This document shows positions 18,796-27,319 of a stretch of DNA of 64,000 nt, one piece after another. The notes under the pieces were generated by a model. That model was not told the DNA's origin and searched no databases. It saw only the letters and a program-made list of their open reading frames with translations. How positions within the stretch are numbered: position 1 is the stretch's first letter; each line of letters opens with the position of its first letter. The position numbers and the translations under genes are program-made. The stretch is from Fodinicurvata sediminis DSM 21159. GTDB lineage: Bacteria; Pseudomonadota; Alphaproteobacteria; Kiloniellales; DSM-21159. Location of the stretch: NCBI RefSeq assembly GCF_000420625.1, contig NZ_ATVH01000015.1, forward strand, positions 248,001 through 312,000. Direction: 5' to 3'.

Positions 18796-19350
18796 ATGCA
18801 GCAATCCTGGGTATTTCTCAAATCGTTCATCACTTCGCCCAAGGCCGTCGGCAGCGTCGTGCCGAGCTCGCGGTATCTGGTCAATGTGATCGTGTCGGGT
18901 ATCGACTGGTCCTCGCTGGGCTCGATTGCCGAGCTTGGGGCAGGCACAGGTGTCGTGACGAAGGCCATCGACAGACAACGCAGCCCTGATTCGGAGTTCC
19001 TGGTTTTCGAGTGTGACGCCTACATGCGGGCCGCCCTGGAAAGGCGTTACGATTCGGTGGCTGTCCACGACGACGCCTTCGACTTGAGGAAGGTCATGGA
19101 AAGCCGGGGGCTGTCTGGACTGGATTGCATCGTCTCGGGCGTGCCGTTCGTCAATTTTTCCCAGGAGGATCGGACCTTTCTGCTGCAGGAGATCCACGAC
19201 CTGCTGAACCCCGGCGGGATATTCGTGGCGCTGCAGTTCTCGCGGAACATCCGTTCCTACCTGAAGTCGATGTACGCCGAAATGAACACGACTCATGTCT
19301 GGGCCAATGTGCCGCCGGCGTATGTCTACCATTGCAGACGCGACAGCTGA
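18796..19350 (+). CDS. Class I SAM-dependent methyltransferase, phospholipid N-methyltransferase-like
   Basis: 184 residues. The opening FLKSFITSPKAVGSVVPSSRYL is typical of the phospholipid N-methyltransferase / rRNA-dimethylase-like group, and the SAM-binding motif I is IAELGAGTGVVTKAI. Members such as PmtA methylate phosphatidylethanolamine toward phosphatidylcholine at the inner membrane, which fits an alphaproteobacterium. The post-motif LDCIVSGVPFVNFSQED is also family-like. It stands alone. Substrate assignment is tentative because many paralogues are uncharacterised. The ATG is the first in frame, preceded by GGGGA. Confidence 0.75.
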   Translation: MQQSWVFLKSFITSPKAVGSVVPSSRYLVNVIVSGIDWSSLGSIAELGAGTGVVTKAIDRQRSPDSEFLVFECDAYMRAALERRYDSVAVHDDAFDLRKVMESRGLSGLDCIVSGVPFVNFSQEDRTFLLQEIHDLLNPGGIFVALQFSRNIRSYLKSMYAEMNTTHVWANVPPAYVYHCRRDS

Positions 19351-19406
19351 GATCTCTGGCACGCCTGCGGTTATGAAGCGGGTGGGGCCTTGCAGGACCG
19401 CAGCCG

Positions 19407-19435
19407 GATCTCGAGAAACCTGATCTCGAGAAACC
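19407..19435. repeat. Tandem 15-base repeat, two copies
   Basis: GATCTCGAGAAACC occurs at 19407-19420 and again at 19422-19435, with one base between. Each copy contains the palindrome TCTCGAGA, also found upstream of the neighbouring methyltransferase. It lies between that gene and the YebE-like gene. It may be a protein-binding site or a simple slip duplication. Confidence 0.6.
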
Positions 19436-19561
19436 CGGCGGGTATCCATGGTCGTTTTCTGCGCGCGGCCACCTATATTCTCTCGTCATCGGCATATGCC
19501 ATCGCGCCCTGGGTGTACTGTCGCCCAGGCGCTTTTCGTCAGTCCCAGGAGGGCTTTTTTC

Positions 19562-20359
19562 ATGAACGTGTCTTCGATCCTGAACCAACTGGTGCAGCAG
19601 GCGTCCGGGCAGTCGTCCGGTCAAGCTGCAGGTCAGGGAGCCGGCCCAGGAACCGGCCAAGGCGGCAGTCAGGGGCGCGGCCAGGGAGGTGGAAAGTCCC
19701 TCGATATCGGCGGCATGGTGAACAGCCTGTCCTCACAGCTGAAGGGCCGGCAGGGGTCGTCCGGCGGCATCGACGTGAAGAGCCTGTTGGGTGGCGGTGC
19801 CCTGGGCCTGATGGTGGGCTCGAAACGCGGCCGTCATCTGGGCGGGAAGGTGCTGAAATACGGCGCGCTCGCCGGCATCGGCGTCCTGGCCTGGAAGGCC
19901 TATCAGAATTACCAGGGCAACAAGGGCCAGGATCAGCCCCAGCCCCAGGCCGGTGGCCAGGAGGGGCAACCGCTCGAGCAGCTGCAGGGGCAGGCCCAGG
20001 AAGAACGCGGGCTGGAGATCCTGCAGGCCATGATCATGGCCGCCAGAGCCGATGGCCATGTGAATGCCGATGAACGCGCGATAATCACCCAGGAGATCGA
20101 GAAGCTGGGGCCGGACGACGAACTGCATGCCTGGATCGAGCAGCAATTCGACGCCCCGCTGGATGCCGCGGCACTGGCCGCGAAGGCGGACTCGCCACAG
20201 GCGGCGCGTGAAATTTATCTGGTCAGCGCCGTCATCATCGACGACCAGAACCCGATGGAGCGGGCCTGGCTGGAGCAGCTTTCCGCGGCCCTGCAGCTTC
20301 CAGCCGACATGACGCGCGAGCTCGACCGGCAGGTCCAGGAGCTGTCCCAGGCGGGCTAG
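19562..20359 (+). CDS. YebE/DUF533-family TerB-like membrane-associated protein
   Basis: 265 residues. The N-terminal ~55 residues are low-complexity Gly/Gln/Ser. A GGGALGLMVGSKRGR segment and one hydrophobic helix (VLKYGALAGIGVLAWKAYQNY) follow. The C-terminal ~140 residues are an all-helical TerB-like domain (ILQAMIMAARADGHVNADERAIITQEIEKLG). This matches YebE-type inner-membrane proteins of unknown role, often stress-linked. The ATG at 19562 follows AGGAGGG eight bases upstream; the frame is open further upstream, but that part is not protein-like. Confidence 0.85.
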   Translation: MNVSSILNQLVQQASGQSSGQAAGQGAGPGTGQGGSQGRGQGGGKSLDIGGMVNSLSSQLKGRQGSSGGIDVKSLLGGGALGLMVGSKRGRHLGGKVLKYGALAGIGVLAWKAYQNYQGNKGQDQPQPQAGGQEGQPLEQLQGQAQEERGLEILQAMIMAARADGHVNADERAIITQEIEKLGPDDELHAWIEQQFDAPLDAAALAAKADSPQAAREIYLVSAVIIDDQNPMERAWLEQLSAALQLPADMTRELDRQVQELSQAG

Positions 20360-20388
20360 GGCCGGCTGTCAGTGCGGCTGCGTCCGGA

Positions 20389-20412
20389 CTCTGCGGCCGC
20401 CCTCTGCGGCCG
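20389..20412. repeat. Short tandem repeat CTCTGCGGCCG, two copies
   Basis: The 11-mer occurs at 20389-20399 and 20402-20412, a 13-base period, just after the yebE-like gene. It is probably a minor slip duplication in GC-rich spacer. Confidence 0.5.
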
Positions 20413-20455
20413 GCCTCAAAGTCTGAATGGCTGCCGCGCTGAGCGCATATCTGAA

Positions 20456-20481
20456 AAAGCGAAATCGCTTTGCGCGTTTTT
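20456..20481 (+). terminator. Weak terminator-like hairpin
   Basis: AAAGCG-AAAT-CGCTTT forms a six-base stem, and a run of five T follows after GCGCG. It lies about 100 bases after the yebE-like stop and before the molybdenum hydroxylase operon. The stem is short and the T-run is separated from it, so this is a possible terminator only. Confidence 0.3.
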
Positions 20482-20586
20482 ACGATTTGATTTCCGCTCA
20501 CGCTGCGCGGAGGCTTTCCCTGTGGGGAACAAGCCGCCGAGCATAAAAAGCGGTCCGCGCCCCCTGAATTCTCGAAGGCGGAACAG

Positions 20587-21486
20587 ATGGAGGCGAGAGC
20601 GATCGTGAGCGAGCAGGAACTCTGTACCCCAACCTCCCTGGACGAGGCGCTGGCGCTTTTGTCCGGAGCGGAGGCGCAGCCCCTGGCCGGGGCGACCTGG
20701 CTGATGCGCGGGCCCTTGCGGGGCGAGGCGCCGCCGGCGCGCTACGTGGTGCTGGGCGGGCTGACGGACCTCAACGACATCACCATTACCGACGAAGCGG
20801 TCACGCTGGGCGCCGGCGTCACCCACGCGCGCCTGGCCGCTGGCCTGGCCGAGCTGCCTCAGCTGCGCGGGCTGGCCCAGGCGGCGGGGCGCTCGGCGAA
20901 CCCGGCCATTCGCCAGGTGGCGACCCTGGGCGGCAACCTCTGCGCTGCGGATTTTCCGGCCGCCGACCTGCCGCCCGCGCTGCTGGCGCTGCAGGCCAGC
21001 GTGAGGCTGCAGCGGGACGGGTCGAGCGCGGCGGAGGAGCTGCCGCTGGAGGATTTCCTGGCACAGCGTGCGGACCTGCTGCCCGGCGCGCTGGTCACCG
21101 CCGTCACCCTCCCGCGAAGGATCCAGGCCAGCGCCCATGCGCGCCTGACCCTGAAGGCGGCGGGCGACTATCCCGTGGCCATTGTGAGTGTGGCCAAGAG
21201 TGCGGACCGACTGCGCATCGCCGTCGGCTCCGTCGGGCCGGTGGCGCTGCGCTGGCCGGCCCTGGAAGAGGCCCTGGAAACGTCAGTGCAGGATGGTGCC
21301 CCAAATGGCGCAGACATTGACGCTGACCGCGCGGCCGCCCTGGCTGCCGAGCTGAGCGGTGACCTGCCGGCCCGTGACGGGGTCGAGGCGCCGGCCCGCT
21401 ATCGCCGGCGCGTGTTGCCCGCCCTGGTGCGCCGCGCCTTTGCGCAGCTTTCAGACAAAGACAGCCAGGGGAGGGCCCAGCCATGA
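20587..21486 (+). CDS. Molybdenum hydroxylase FAD-binding subunit
   Basis: 299 residues, the medium subunit (XdhB/CoxM type) of a xanthine-dehydrogenase-family enzyme; it passes electrons from the iron-sulfur subunit to FAD and then to an acceptor. Family signatures are PLAGATWLM near residue 33 and NPAIRQVATLGGNLC (about 105-119), with a CO_deh_flav_C-like C-terminal domain. The ATG at 20587 precedes the first conserved strand; a GTG a few codons later is possible. Its stop overlaps the next ATG by four bases. The base composition is very GC-rich, in sharp contrast to the island downstream. Confidence 0.88.
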   Translation: MEARAIVSEQELCTPTSLDEALALLSGAEAQPLAGATWLMRGPLRGEAPPARYVVLGGLTDLNDITITDEAVTLGAGVTHARLAAGLAELPQLRGLAQAAGRSANPAIRQVATLGGNLCAADFPAADLPPALLALQASVRLQRDGSSAAEELPLEDFLAQRADLLPGALVTAVTLPRRIQASAHARLTLKAAGDYPVAIVSVAKSADRLRIAVGSVGPVALRWPALEEALETSVQDGAPNGADIDADRAAALAAELSGDLPARDGVEAPARYRRRVLPALVRRAFAQLSDKDSQGRAQP

Positions 21487-21986
21487 CAGTGACCTTCACG
21501 TTGAATGGGCGCGAGACCCGGGCCCAGGCGGACGCCATGACGCCGCTGGCCCGGGTGCTGCGCGAGGAACTGTTCCTGACCGGCACCAAGATCGCCTGTG
21601 GCGAGGGCTTCTGCGGCGCCTGCACCGTACTGCTGGACGGGGCGCCGGCGGCGGCCTGCCTGCTGCCCCTGGGCCTGGCCGAGGGGCGCGAGGTTCGCAC
21701 CGTCGAGGGGCTGGCGCCGGCAAGCGGCGGCGGTGGTGGTGACGAAGCGCCGCTGGCGCCGCTGCAGCAGGCCTTCCTGGACCAGGACGTGGTCCAGTGC
21801 GGCATGTGCTTTCCCGGCATCCTGATGGCCCTGACCCCGCTGTTCGAGCGCAACCAAACACCGACGGAGGACGAGCTGCGCGCCGCGCTGACCGGGAACA
21901 TCTGCCGCTGCACCGGCTATGAACAGATCATCTCGGCCGCGCTTTCGCTGCGCCAGCCAAACACCGGGGAAGGAGCCGCATCATGA
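21483..21986 (+). CDS. Molybdenum hydroxylase [2Fe-2S] subunit
   Basis: 167-residue small subunit (XdhC/CoxS type) carrying two [2Fe-2S] clusters. The N-terminal ferredoxin-type cluster is held by C39, C44, C47 and C59 (CGEGFCGAC ... C). The C-terminal helical domain holds C106, C109, C141 and C143 (QCGMC ... CRC). A glycine-rich linker (SGGGGGDE) joins the two domains. The start overlaps the FAD subunit stop and the stop overlaps the large-subunit ATG, so the three genes are translationally coupled. Confidence 0.95.
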   Translation: MTVTFTLNGRETRAQADAMTPLARVLREELFLTGTKIACGEGFCGACTVLLDGAPAAACLLPLGLAEGREVRTVEGLAPASGGGGGDEAPLAPLQQAFLDQDVVQCGMCFPGILMALTPLFERNQTPTEDELRAALTGNICRCTGYEQIISAALSLRQPNTGEGAAS

Positions 21987-24424
21987 CCGACATCCTGGAC
22001 AGGACGGATGAACGCCCCGTGATCGGCGACAGCCTGCCGCGCCGCGATGCCCGCGACAAGCTGCGCGGCGCCACGCGCTACACCGTGGATTCCGCGCGCC
22101 CCGGCATGCTGCACGCTGCCCTCTGCCGCGCGGAGGTGGCGGCCGCCCGCATCCGCTCCATCGACGTGGAGCCGGCACGGCGCATGCCGGGCGTGCACGC
22201 CGTGGTCACCGCCGCCGATGCGCCGGGGCGTTACGGCATCGGTGTGGCCGACCATCCGCTCTTCGCCGTGGACCAGGTGCGCTATTATGGGGAGCCGCTG
22301 GCCGCCATCGCCGCCGAGACGCCGGAACAGGCCGCCGCCGCGGCCGCGGCGGTGGTCGTCGAGCTGGAACCCCTGGAGCCCCTGATCACCATGGCCCAGG
22401 CCCTTGCGCCGGGAGCCCGCGAGATCCATCCGGATTGGCGCGACTACGAGGTGCTGGTGGAGGGCGGCGCGCGCAACGGCAACATCGCCTGGGAGGCGAC
22501 GGTGGTGCGCGGCGACAGCGACGCCGCCTTCGCCCGCGACGACGTGACGGTGGTGGAGAGCAATTTCCGCAGCGGCCGGCAGAACCAGGCCCCGCTGGAG
22601 CCGCGCGCCTGTGTGGCGAGCTATGAGGACGGGCGCTTCGTGATCGAGACCTCGACCCAGGTGCCCTGGGCCGTGCGCGGCTCGACCGCCCGGCTGATGG
22701 GCGTGCCGGAGTCCCAGGTGCGGGTGGTGGTGCCGGCCGTGGGCGGGGGCTTCGGCCTGAAGTTCGAATTCGCGCTGGAGCCCTTCGCCGCCTTGCTGGC
22801 GCGCGCCTCGGGACGGCCGGTACGCCTGGTCAACAGCCGGCAGGAGGAGATGCAGACCGCGCTCTGCCGCGAGAACGCCGACATCCGCGTGCGCTCGGCC
22901 ATCGGGCCGGAGGGGCAGATCCTGGCGCGCGAGATGGTGGTGCTGATGGACTGCGGCGCCTATGGCGGGGAGCAGCCGTTCCTCACCACCATGACGGCGC
23001 ACACCCTGGGCGGAAACTATCGCCTGGGCGCAGTGCGCCTGGTCAGCCGCGCGGTCTATACCAACACACCGCCCACCGGCGCCTTCCGCGCCTGCAACGG
23101 CACCTATGGCACCTTCGCCCTGGAACGCCACACCGACGAGATCTGCGCCGCCATCGGCATGGACCCGCTGGAGTTCCGGCGGCGCAACGTGCTGGGCGAC
23201 GGCGACCTGGGCGCCACCGGCCAGGTCTTCCAGGGCGACGTGCTGGGCCCCCTGCTGGCGCGCATGGAGACATTGCGTGCTGCGCCGGTGGAGGAGACCG
23301 CACCCTTCGCCCACGGGCCGCGCGCCCTGCCGCAGATAGAGCCTGGCGCCACCCCCTACAACGGCCGGCTGGCCGACGGGCGGCTCTATGGCCGGGCGAC
23401 GGTGGTGGGCACCTGGTTCGTCTTCGTCGGGCCCTCGGCGGCCACGGTGAACCTGAACCCCGACGGCAGCGCGACGCTGGTGACCTCGGGCGTGGAGATC
23501 GGCTCCGGCTCCATGATGCAGGCGCTGCCCCAGCTGGTGGCCGAGGCCCTGGGCCTGGAGCCCGCCAGCGTCGTGGTGCGCGCCGCCGACACCGACGCCG
23601 CCGGCTATGACGTGGGCGTGGGCGGCGGGCGGACCACCGTCTCGCTGGGTGTGGCCAGCCACCAGGCCTGCGCCGAGGTGCGGCGCAAGCTGCTCGACAT
23701 CGCCGCCGACATGGTGGAGGCCGCGCCCGAGGACCTGATCCTCAAGGGCGGGCAGGTTTATATCCAGGGCGTGCCGGAAGCGCGCGTCTCCATCGCCCAG
23801 GTCGCCCAGCGCGCCCAGGCGGTGACCGGCCCGATCTCCGGCAGCGGCGCCTTCACCGGCGCCGGCACCCCGGCTATGCCGGGCTGTTGCGCCGGGCACA
23901 TGATCGAGGCGCTCGACCTGCCCATCTTCACCGTCCACGACTGCGAGCTGGCGGTGGACCCGGAGACGGGCCATGTGGAGGTGCTGGCCTATCGCGTGGT
24001 GCAGGACGTGGGCCGCGCCATCAACCCGCGCGCCATTCACGGCCAGATCCAGGGCGGCGTGACCCAGGGCCTGGGCTATGCCCTGCACGAGGAGGTGACC
24101 TTCACGCCCAACGGCGACGTCGCCCAGCAGGGCTTCGAGACCTATCGCCTGCCCCAGGCGGGCGACACCCTGCCCATTCAGGTCGACCTCTACGAGGGCG
24201 CCCCTTCGATGGGCCCGCTGGGCGCCAAGGGGGCGGGGGAGATCCCCATCCTGAACGTCGCCGCCGCCGTGGCCTGTGCGGTGGCCAATGCCACGGGGGC
24301 GCGGGTGCAGGAAATCCCGCTGACGCCGCCGCGGGTGCTGGACCTGCTGTGTGGTGAGGGCGAGGCGCTGAACCTCAGCCATATGGCTGAGGACTGGTGG
24401 GGGAATGTGTTGGGAGAAAAGTGA
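21983..24424 (+). CDS. Molybdenum hydroxylase large (molybdopterin-binding) subunit
   Basis: 813-residue catalytic subunit that binds molybdopterin and hydroxylates its substrate with water. Motifs include VGGGFGLKFEF, TGAFRACNGTYG, QIQGGVTQGLGYAL and the catalytic glutamate in GAKGAGEIP (E753). The CO dehydrogenase active-site loop (AYxCSFR) is absent, so this is not an aerobic CO dehydrogenase; an aldehyde, purine or N-heterocycle oxidase is more likely. No XdhC- or MobA-like maturation gene is in the operon. It ends directly at the edge of the AT-rich island. Confidence 0.9.
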   Translation: MTDILDRTDERPVIGDSLPRRDARDKLRGATRYTVDSARPGMLHAALCRAEVAAARIRSIDVEPARRMPGVHAVVTAADAPGRYGIGVADHPLFAVDQVRYYGEPLAAIAAETPEQAAAAAAAVVVELEPLEPLITMAQALAPGAREIHPDWRDYEVLVEGGARNGNIAWEATVVRGDSDAAFARDDVTVVESNFRSGRQNQAPLEPRACVASYEDGRFVIETSTQVPWAVRGSTARLMGVPESQVRVVVPAVGGGFGLKFEFALEPFAALLARASGRPVRLVNSRQEEMQTALCRENADIRVRSAIGPEGQILAREMVVLMDCGAYGGEQPFLTTMTAHTLGGNYRLGAVRLVSRAVYTNTPPTGAFRACNGTYGTFALERHTDEICAAIGMDPLEFRRRNVLGDGDLGATGQVFQGDVLGPLLARMETLRAAPVEETAPFAHGPRALPQIEPGATPYNGRLADGRLYGRATVVGTWFVFVGPSAATVNLNPDGSATLVTSGVEIGSGSMMQALPQLVAEALGLEPASVVVRAADTDAAGYDVGVGGGRTTVSLGVASHQACAEVRRKLLDIAADMVEAAPEDLILKGGQVYIQGVPEARVSIAQVAQRAQAVTGPISGSGAFTGAGTPAMPGCCAGHMIEALDLPIFTVHDCELAVDPETGHVEVLAYRVVQDVGRAINPRAIHGQIQGGVTQGLGYALHEEVTFTPNGDVAQQGFETYRLPQAGDTLPIQVDLYEGAPSMGPLGAKGAGEIPILNVAAAVACAVANATGARVQEIPLTPPRVLDLLCGEGEALNLSHMAEDWWGNVLGEK

Positions 24425-24533
24425 GCCGACATGAAACTATAAGCCATAATGAAATGGTTGCTTCTTTGGTGCTAACCTGTGAGCTGCAAAGCTTTGGTAA
24501 TATGGGTTATCGTATCTGCTTGGACATTCACCG

Positions 24534-25304
24534 CTAGCTATAAACAACTGTCTTGTCCCACCATCTTTTGCATAGGCGAGGCGACCGGAATACAGGATGT
24601 CTAGGTTCTATAATAGGCGCAGCATCATAGATCTGCTTTCTCATAGCTTTGAAGGCCTCCAATCCTTGCATATTCTTAGCTTCCCAAGCTTTGGCAGCGT
24701 AATAATCCGTTGCAGGCACCCTGAACCCCATAGCATTTAGAGAATATTTGAATTGTTGGTTGCTGCCCAGAAACGGGTGGGCTTCATCTCCATTCATGCC
24801 TACGTAGTTCCACCCTAAAAGCCAGTAATGGAACGCACGACCGCTGGCTCCTAAGGTTGTCGCAATAATATGCTGAACGGCATGTACGAAAGAAACTGGA
24901 TCCGTATCATCTAGCTCTTGATAGAGCGAATGATCTTTACGCTTTCGGTGGACTACTTCGTTTCGGAGTTCAAGTGCATTGCTTATCGTCTCAACATCAT
25001 GCTCAGGCAGGCATATTCCGTAAAGCTCACTAGGCCATTTCTCCATCTTTTCGTGCAGAGATGTGTAGCGAAGGCGCTTGTAGATTTGAGTTTCGCCAGA
25101 CTTTTTCTCTTCAAGGCAGGCACGTAGTTGTTTGTTCAGAAACGTTTCAATTGCACAACCACCAAACAAAAGAGACGCACTCAAATGATGGTAACGTATG
25201 ATCTCATTGTCCGCTTCGTGCATAAGCGTCATCTCTTGGAACGTAGAAGAAAATGTCTGCCAGACATCATCCACATTCCAGCGCCATATAGTTTCTTCTG
25301 CCAT
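24534..25304 (-). CDS. HEPN-like protein, putative RNase component of a defence pair
   Basis: 256 residues. I do not recognise a named family, but the architecture is HEPN-like: a long-helix region with SASLLFGGCAIETFLNKQL (about 42-60) followed by RNEVVH (R114-H119), which matches the RNxxxH/Rx4-6H motif of HEPN ribonucleases. The C-terminal ~110 residues are unfamiliar and aromatic-rich (FHYWLLGWNYVG). The ATG at 25304 follows ATAGGAA; a GTG five codons upstream is an alternative. Divergent from the OLD-type gene across a 218-base AT-rich region. In other systems HEPN proteins cut RNA or inhibit growth; that function is inferred here. Confidence 0.6.
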   Translation of the reverse strand: MAEETIWRWNVDDVWQTFSSTFQEMTLMHEADNEIIRYHHLSASLLFGGCAIETFLNKQLRACLEEKKSGETQIYKRLRYTSLHEKMEKWPSELYGICLPEHDVETISNALELRNEVVHRKRKDHSLYQELDDTDPVSFVHAVQHIIATTLGASGRAFHYWLLGWNYVGMNGDEAHPFLGSNQQFKYSLNAMGFRVPATDYYAAKAWEAKNMQGLEAFKAMRKQIYDAAPIIEPRHPVFRSPRLCKRWWDKTVVYS

Positions 25305-25319
25305 TAATTTCCTATCCAC

Positions 25320-25353
25320 CTATAGTTACAAAACTGATTATAAACTATAGTTT
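25320..25353. promoter_or_regulatory. Repeated CTATAGTT and palindrome in the HEPN-OLD divergent region
   Basis: CTATAGTT occurs at 25320-25327 and 25345-25352. The second copy lies in the perfect 12-base palindrome AAACTATAGTTT (25342-25353). These sit just upstream of the HEPN-like start and also resemble -10 elements on both strands. They could be a shared operator or back-to-back promoters; unproven. Confidence 0.4.
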
Positions 25354-25439
25354 TCTAAATTGGCCATATGTTCAGATTATTAGCACCATGAACCTGGAGG
25401 CCATTAAAGCTAGTTTGTAATTTGTATGGAGAAAATACT

Positions 25440-25502
25440 ATGATAGAATTAACTGAAAGTATGTTTTATCAGCAGGGGTTAACAAATATCTTTATGAAAT
25501 AA
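25440..25502 (+). CDS. Possible 20-residue leader peptide upstream of the OLD-type gene
   Basis: A short ORF of 20 codons plus stop begins with ATG at 25440, has GGAG eight bases upstream, and ends 20 bases before the OLD-type ATG. The product begins MIELTESMF. It could be a leader peptide tuning expression or a chance ORF in AT-rich sequence, where stops are frequent but starts and purine runs are also common. No homologue is known to me. Confidence 0.25.
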   Translation: MIELTESMFYQQGLTNIFMK

Positions 25503-25522
25503 TATTCTTTTCTGGGGGGGTC

Positions 25523-27319
25523 ATGCAGTTAATTAATGAAGTAGAAGTTTCTTATTTTAGAAGTTTTTATAAATTCAGAATCCAAAAACTAAAAGATCTT
25601 AATATTATTTTTGGAAAAAATGATTCTGGTAAATCAAATTTGGTTCGAGCTCTAAATTTGTTTTTCTCTGGATCACCAGATTATACGCAACCTTTCGAAT
25701 TTCCAGTTGATTTCTGTGAGCAACGTCTAAATGACGCAGAAGAATCTGATGATATACGTAAATTTCTTTATGTAAAAGTAACTTTTAATACGCCGACATC
25801 ATATAAAAAATCATTGGGGGAAAGTTTTTATGTTAAACGACAATGGACCGTCTCACGCGGACAAGATTTTCATGAAGAGTATTCAAGCAATGTCCATTCA
25901 AATAAAAAGCATATTGCTGCACGATTCTTAAATAATATAAGATTTATATATATACCGGCTATTAAAGATAATAAAATATTTGAAATGCTACTTTCTGAAA
26001 TACATGAAACATTGGCTAATACAGAGCAATTTGAAAGAGCAATAAGTGATTTCTCTGATAGTTTGCAGGGGCTGACAAATCAAATGTTCGATAATCTTCC
26101 AAAGGATGTTTCATCTAACACAAAGATCGGAGCTCCAACTAGATTAAGTCAGCTATTCCAAACTTTGGACTTTGAAACAATCTCAGATAGAGAAAACACT
26201 ACAAAGTCACTTACACGTCAACGCGGAGACGGCATAAAAGTGAGGCATATACCTGAATTATTAAATTTTATTTCTGAAGAAAGTTCATATTATTATCATA
26301 TTTGGGGATTTGAGGAACCAGAAAACTCTCTAGATTTTGTAGCTTCTCAATCAGAAGCGTTGCGACTTCTAGATTTAGCAAAAGGTTCTGGCGTGCAGGT
26401 GCTTATGACGACACATAGTCCGTCATTTTATCTGTTGGACGATCCTAAGGTAGCCAAGTTCTACGTTAGAAAAGATGAACAAGGACTTTCAATTGCGATT
26501 CAAGGCAAAGAACTTGAGAAATTTGATGTTGAACAAGCTATTGGCGAGGGATTTTATCTTCCTGCGGCAGCAAGAGCATTGGAGGATGTAGCCAGAACTG
26601 AGTCTAGAGCCAAAGAGGCGGAAGCTGAAGTTGCTCAGCTAAAGGAAGAATTAAGTACAATTACAAAGCCTATTGTTCTTACTGAAGGGCGAACGGATGC
26701 AAAATTACTAAATATTGCTTGGGAAAAGCTATATGGTGGTGATCCACCCTTTAGTATTCGTAGTTGTGAAACTGGAGGTGAGAACGCGGGTTCTGGAAAT
26801 GGTGGTGCTAATCATTTGGCGACTCGTCTTAAAGGCATTGCCTCAGACCATCCCCATACCGTAATTGGCCTTTTTGATTATGACGATGAAGGAACTAGGG
26901 CTTATAAACTTGATAGAAATTTTGTGGAAATACAGATTGGTAGTTTCTTAGTAAAGCGGGGACTACATGGGCAGTCTTATGCAGCATGTTTACCTGCACC
27001 AAGCTTCCGTCAAGAATGCAAAGAATATCAAAATCTACCGATTGAATTTCTTTTTCGAGACGATCACCTTGAAAGAGAAGTTAGCGGAAAAAAGCTTGCA
27101 TTAAAATTAAAGAAAGCATCTATTCAAGTCGGTGGTAATAAAATTGAAAAATCGTTAGAAAATGTAACGCATTTTAAGGATGTTGGTGAGGGGAAAGTTG
27201 ATTTTGCAGAAACTATTGCTCCAACCTTTGAATCGGAGGCGTTTGATGGTTTTGAGAGGGTGTTTTCTCTGATTGAACGGATAATTGATTATGCTCGGAA
27301 TTCAAGAGCGAATCCGTAA
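25523..27319 (+). CDS. OLD-family ATPase with C-terminal TOPRIM domain
   Basis: 598 residues. The N-terminal ABC/SMC-like ATPase has Walker A GKNDSGKS (31-38), a Walker B-like GFEEPENS with E264/E265, and the switch histidine in TTHSP. A coiled-coil-like stretch (about 350-375, ARTESRAKEAEAEVAQLKEEL) leads to a TOPRIM domain with the glutamate motif VLTEGRTD (E388, D392) and the DxD motif FDYDDEG (D452, D454). This is the layout of OLD and GajA nucleases, of similar length. The start follows a run of G. No helicase (GajB or UvrD type) partner is present; the divergent HEPN-like gene is the only neighbour. Confidence 0.85.
   Translation: MQLINEVEVSYFRSFYKFRIQKLKDLNIIFGKNDSGKSNLVRALNLFFSGSPDYTQPFEFPVDFCEQRLNDAEESDDIRKFLYVKVTFNTPTSYKKSLGESFYVKRQWTVSRGQDFHEEYSSNVHSNKKHIAARFLNNIRFIYIPAIKDNKIFEMLLSEIHETLANTEQFERAISDFSDSLQGLTNQMFDNLPKDVSSNTKIGAPTRLSQLFQTLDFETISDRENTTKSLTRQRGDGIKVRHIPELLNFISEESSYYYHIWGFEEPENSLDFVASQSEALRLLDLAKGSGVQVLMTTHSPSFYLLDDPKVAKFYVRKDEQGLSIAIQGKELEKFDVEQAIGEGFYLPAAARALEDVARTESRAKEAEAEVAQLKEELSTITKPIVLTEGRTDAKLLNIAWEKLYGGDPPFSIRSCETGGENAGSGNGGANHLATRLKGIASDHPHTVIGLFDYDDEGTRAYKLDRNFVEIQIGSFLVKRGLHGQSYAACLPAPSFRQECKEYQNLPIEFLFRDDHLEREVSGKKLALKLKKASIQVGGNKIEKSLENVTHFKDVGEGKVDFAETIAPTFESEAFDGFERVFSLIERIIDYARNSRANP

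Noticed and set aside
21917-24382. Long open frame (821 codons) antisense to the molybdenum hydroxylase large subunit
   Set aside because: A codon-bias shadow of a very GC-rich gene; its translation is low-complexity, His/Gly/Arg-rich sequence with no domain, while the plus strand has clear motifs.
21983-24424. Aerobic carbon monoxide dehydrogenase large subunit
   Set aside because: The AYxCSFR active-site loop is missing; the equivalent region reads TGAFRACNG, as in other molybdenum hydroxylases.
24534-27319. Complete Gabija or PARIS system
   Set aside because: There is no UvrD-like GajB helicase, and the TOPRIM domain is fused to the ATPase rather than encoded separately as in PARIS.
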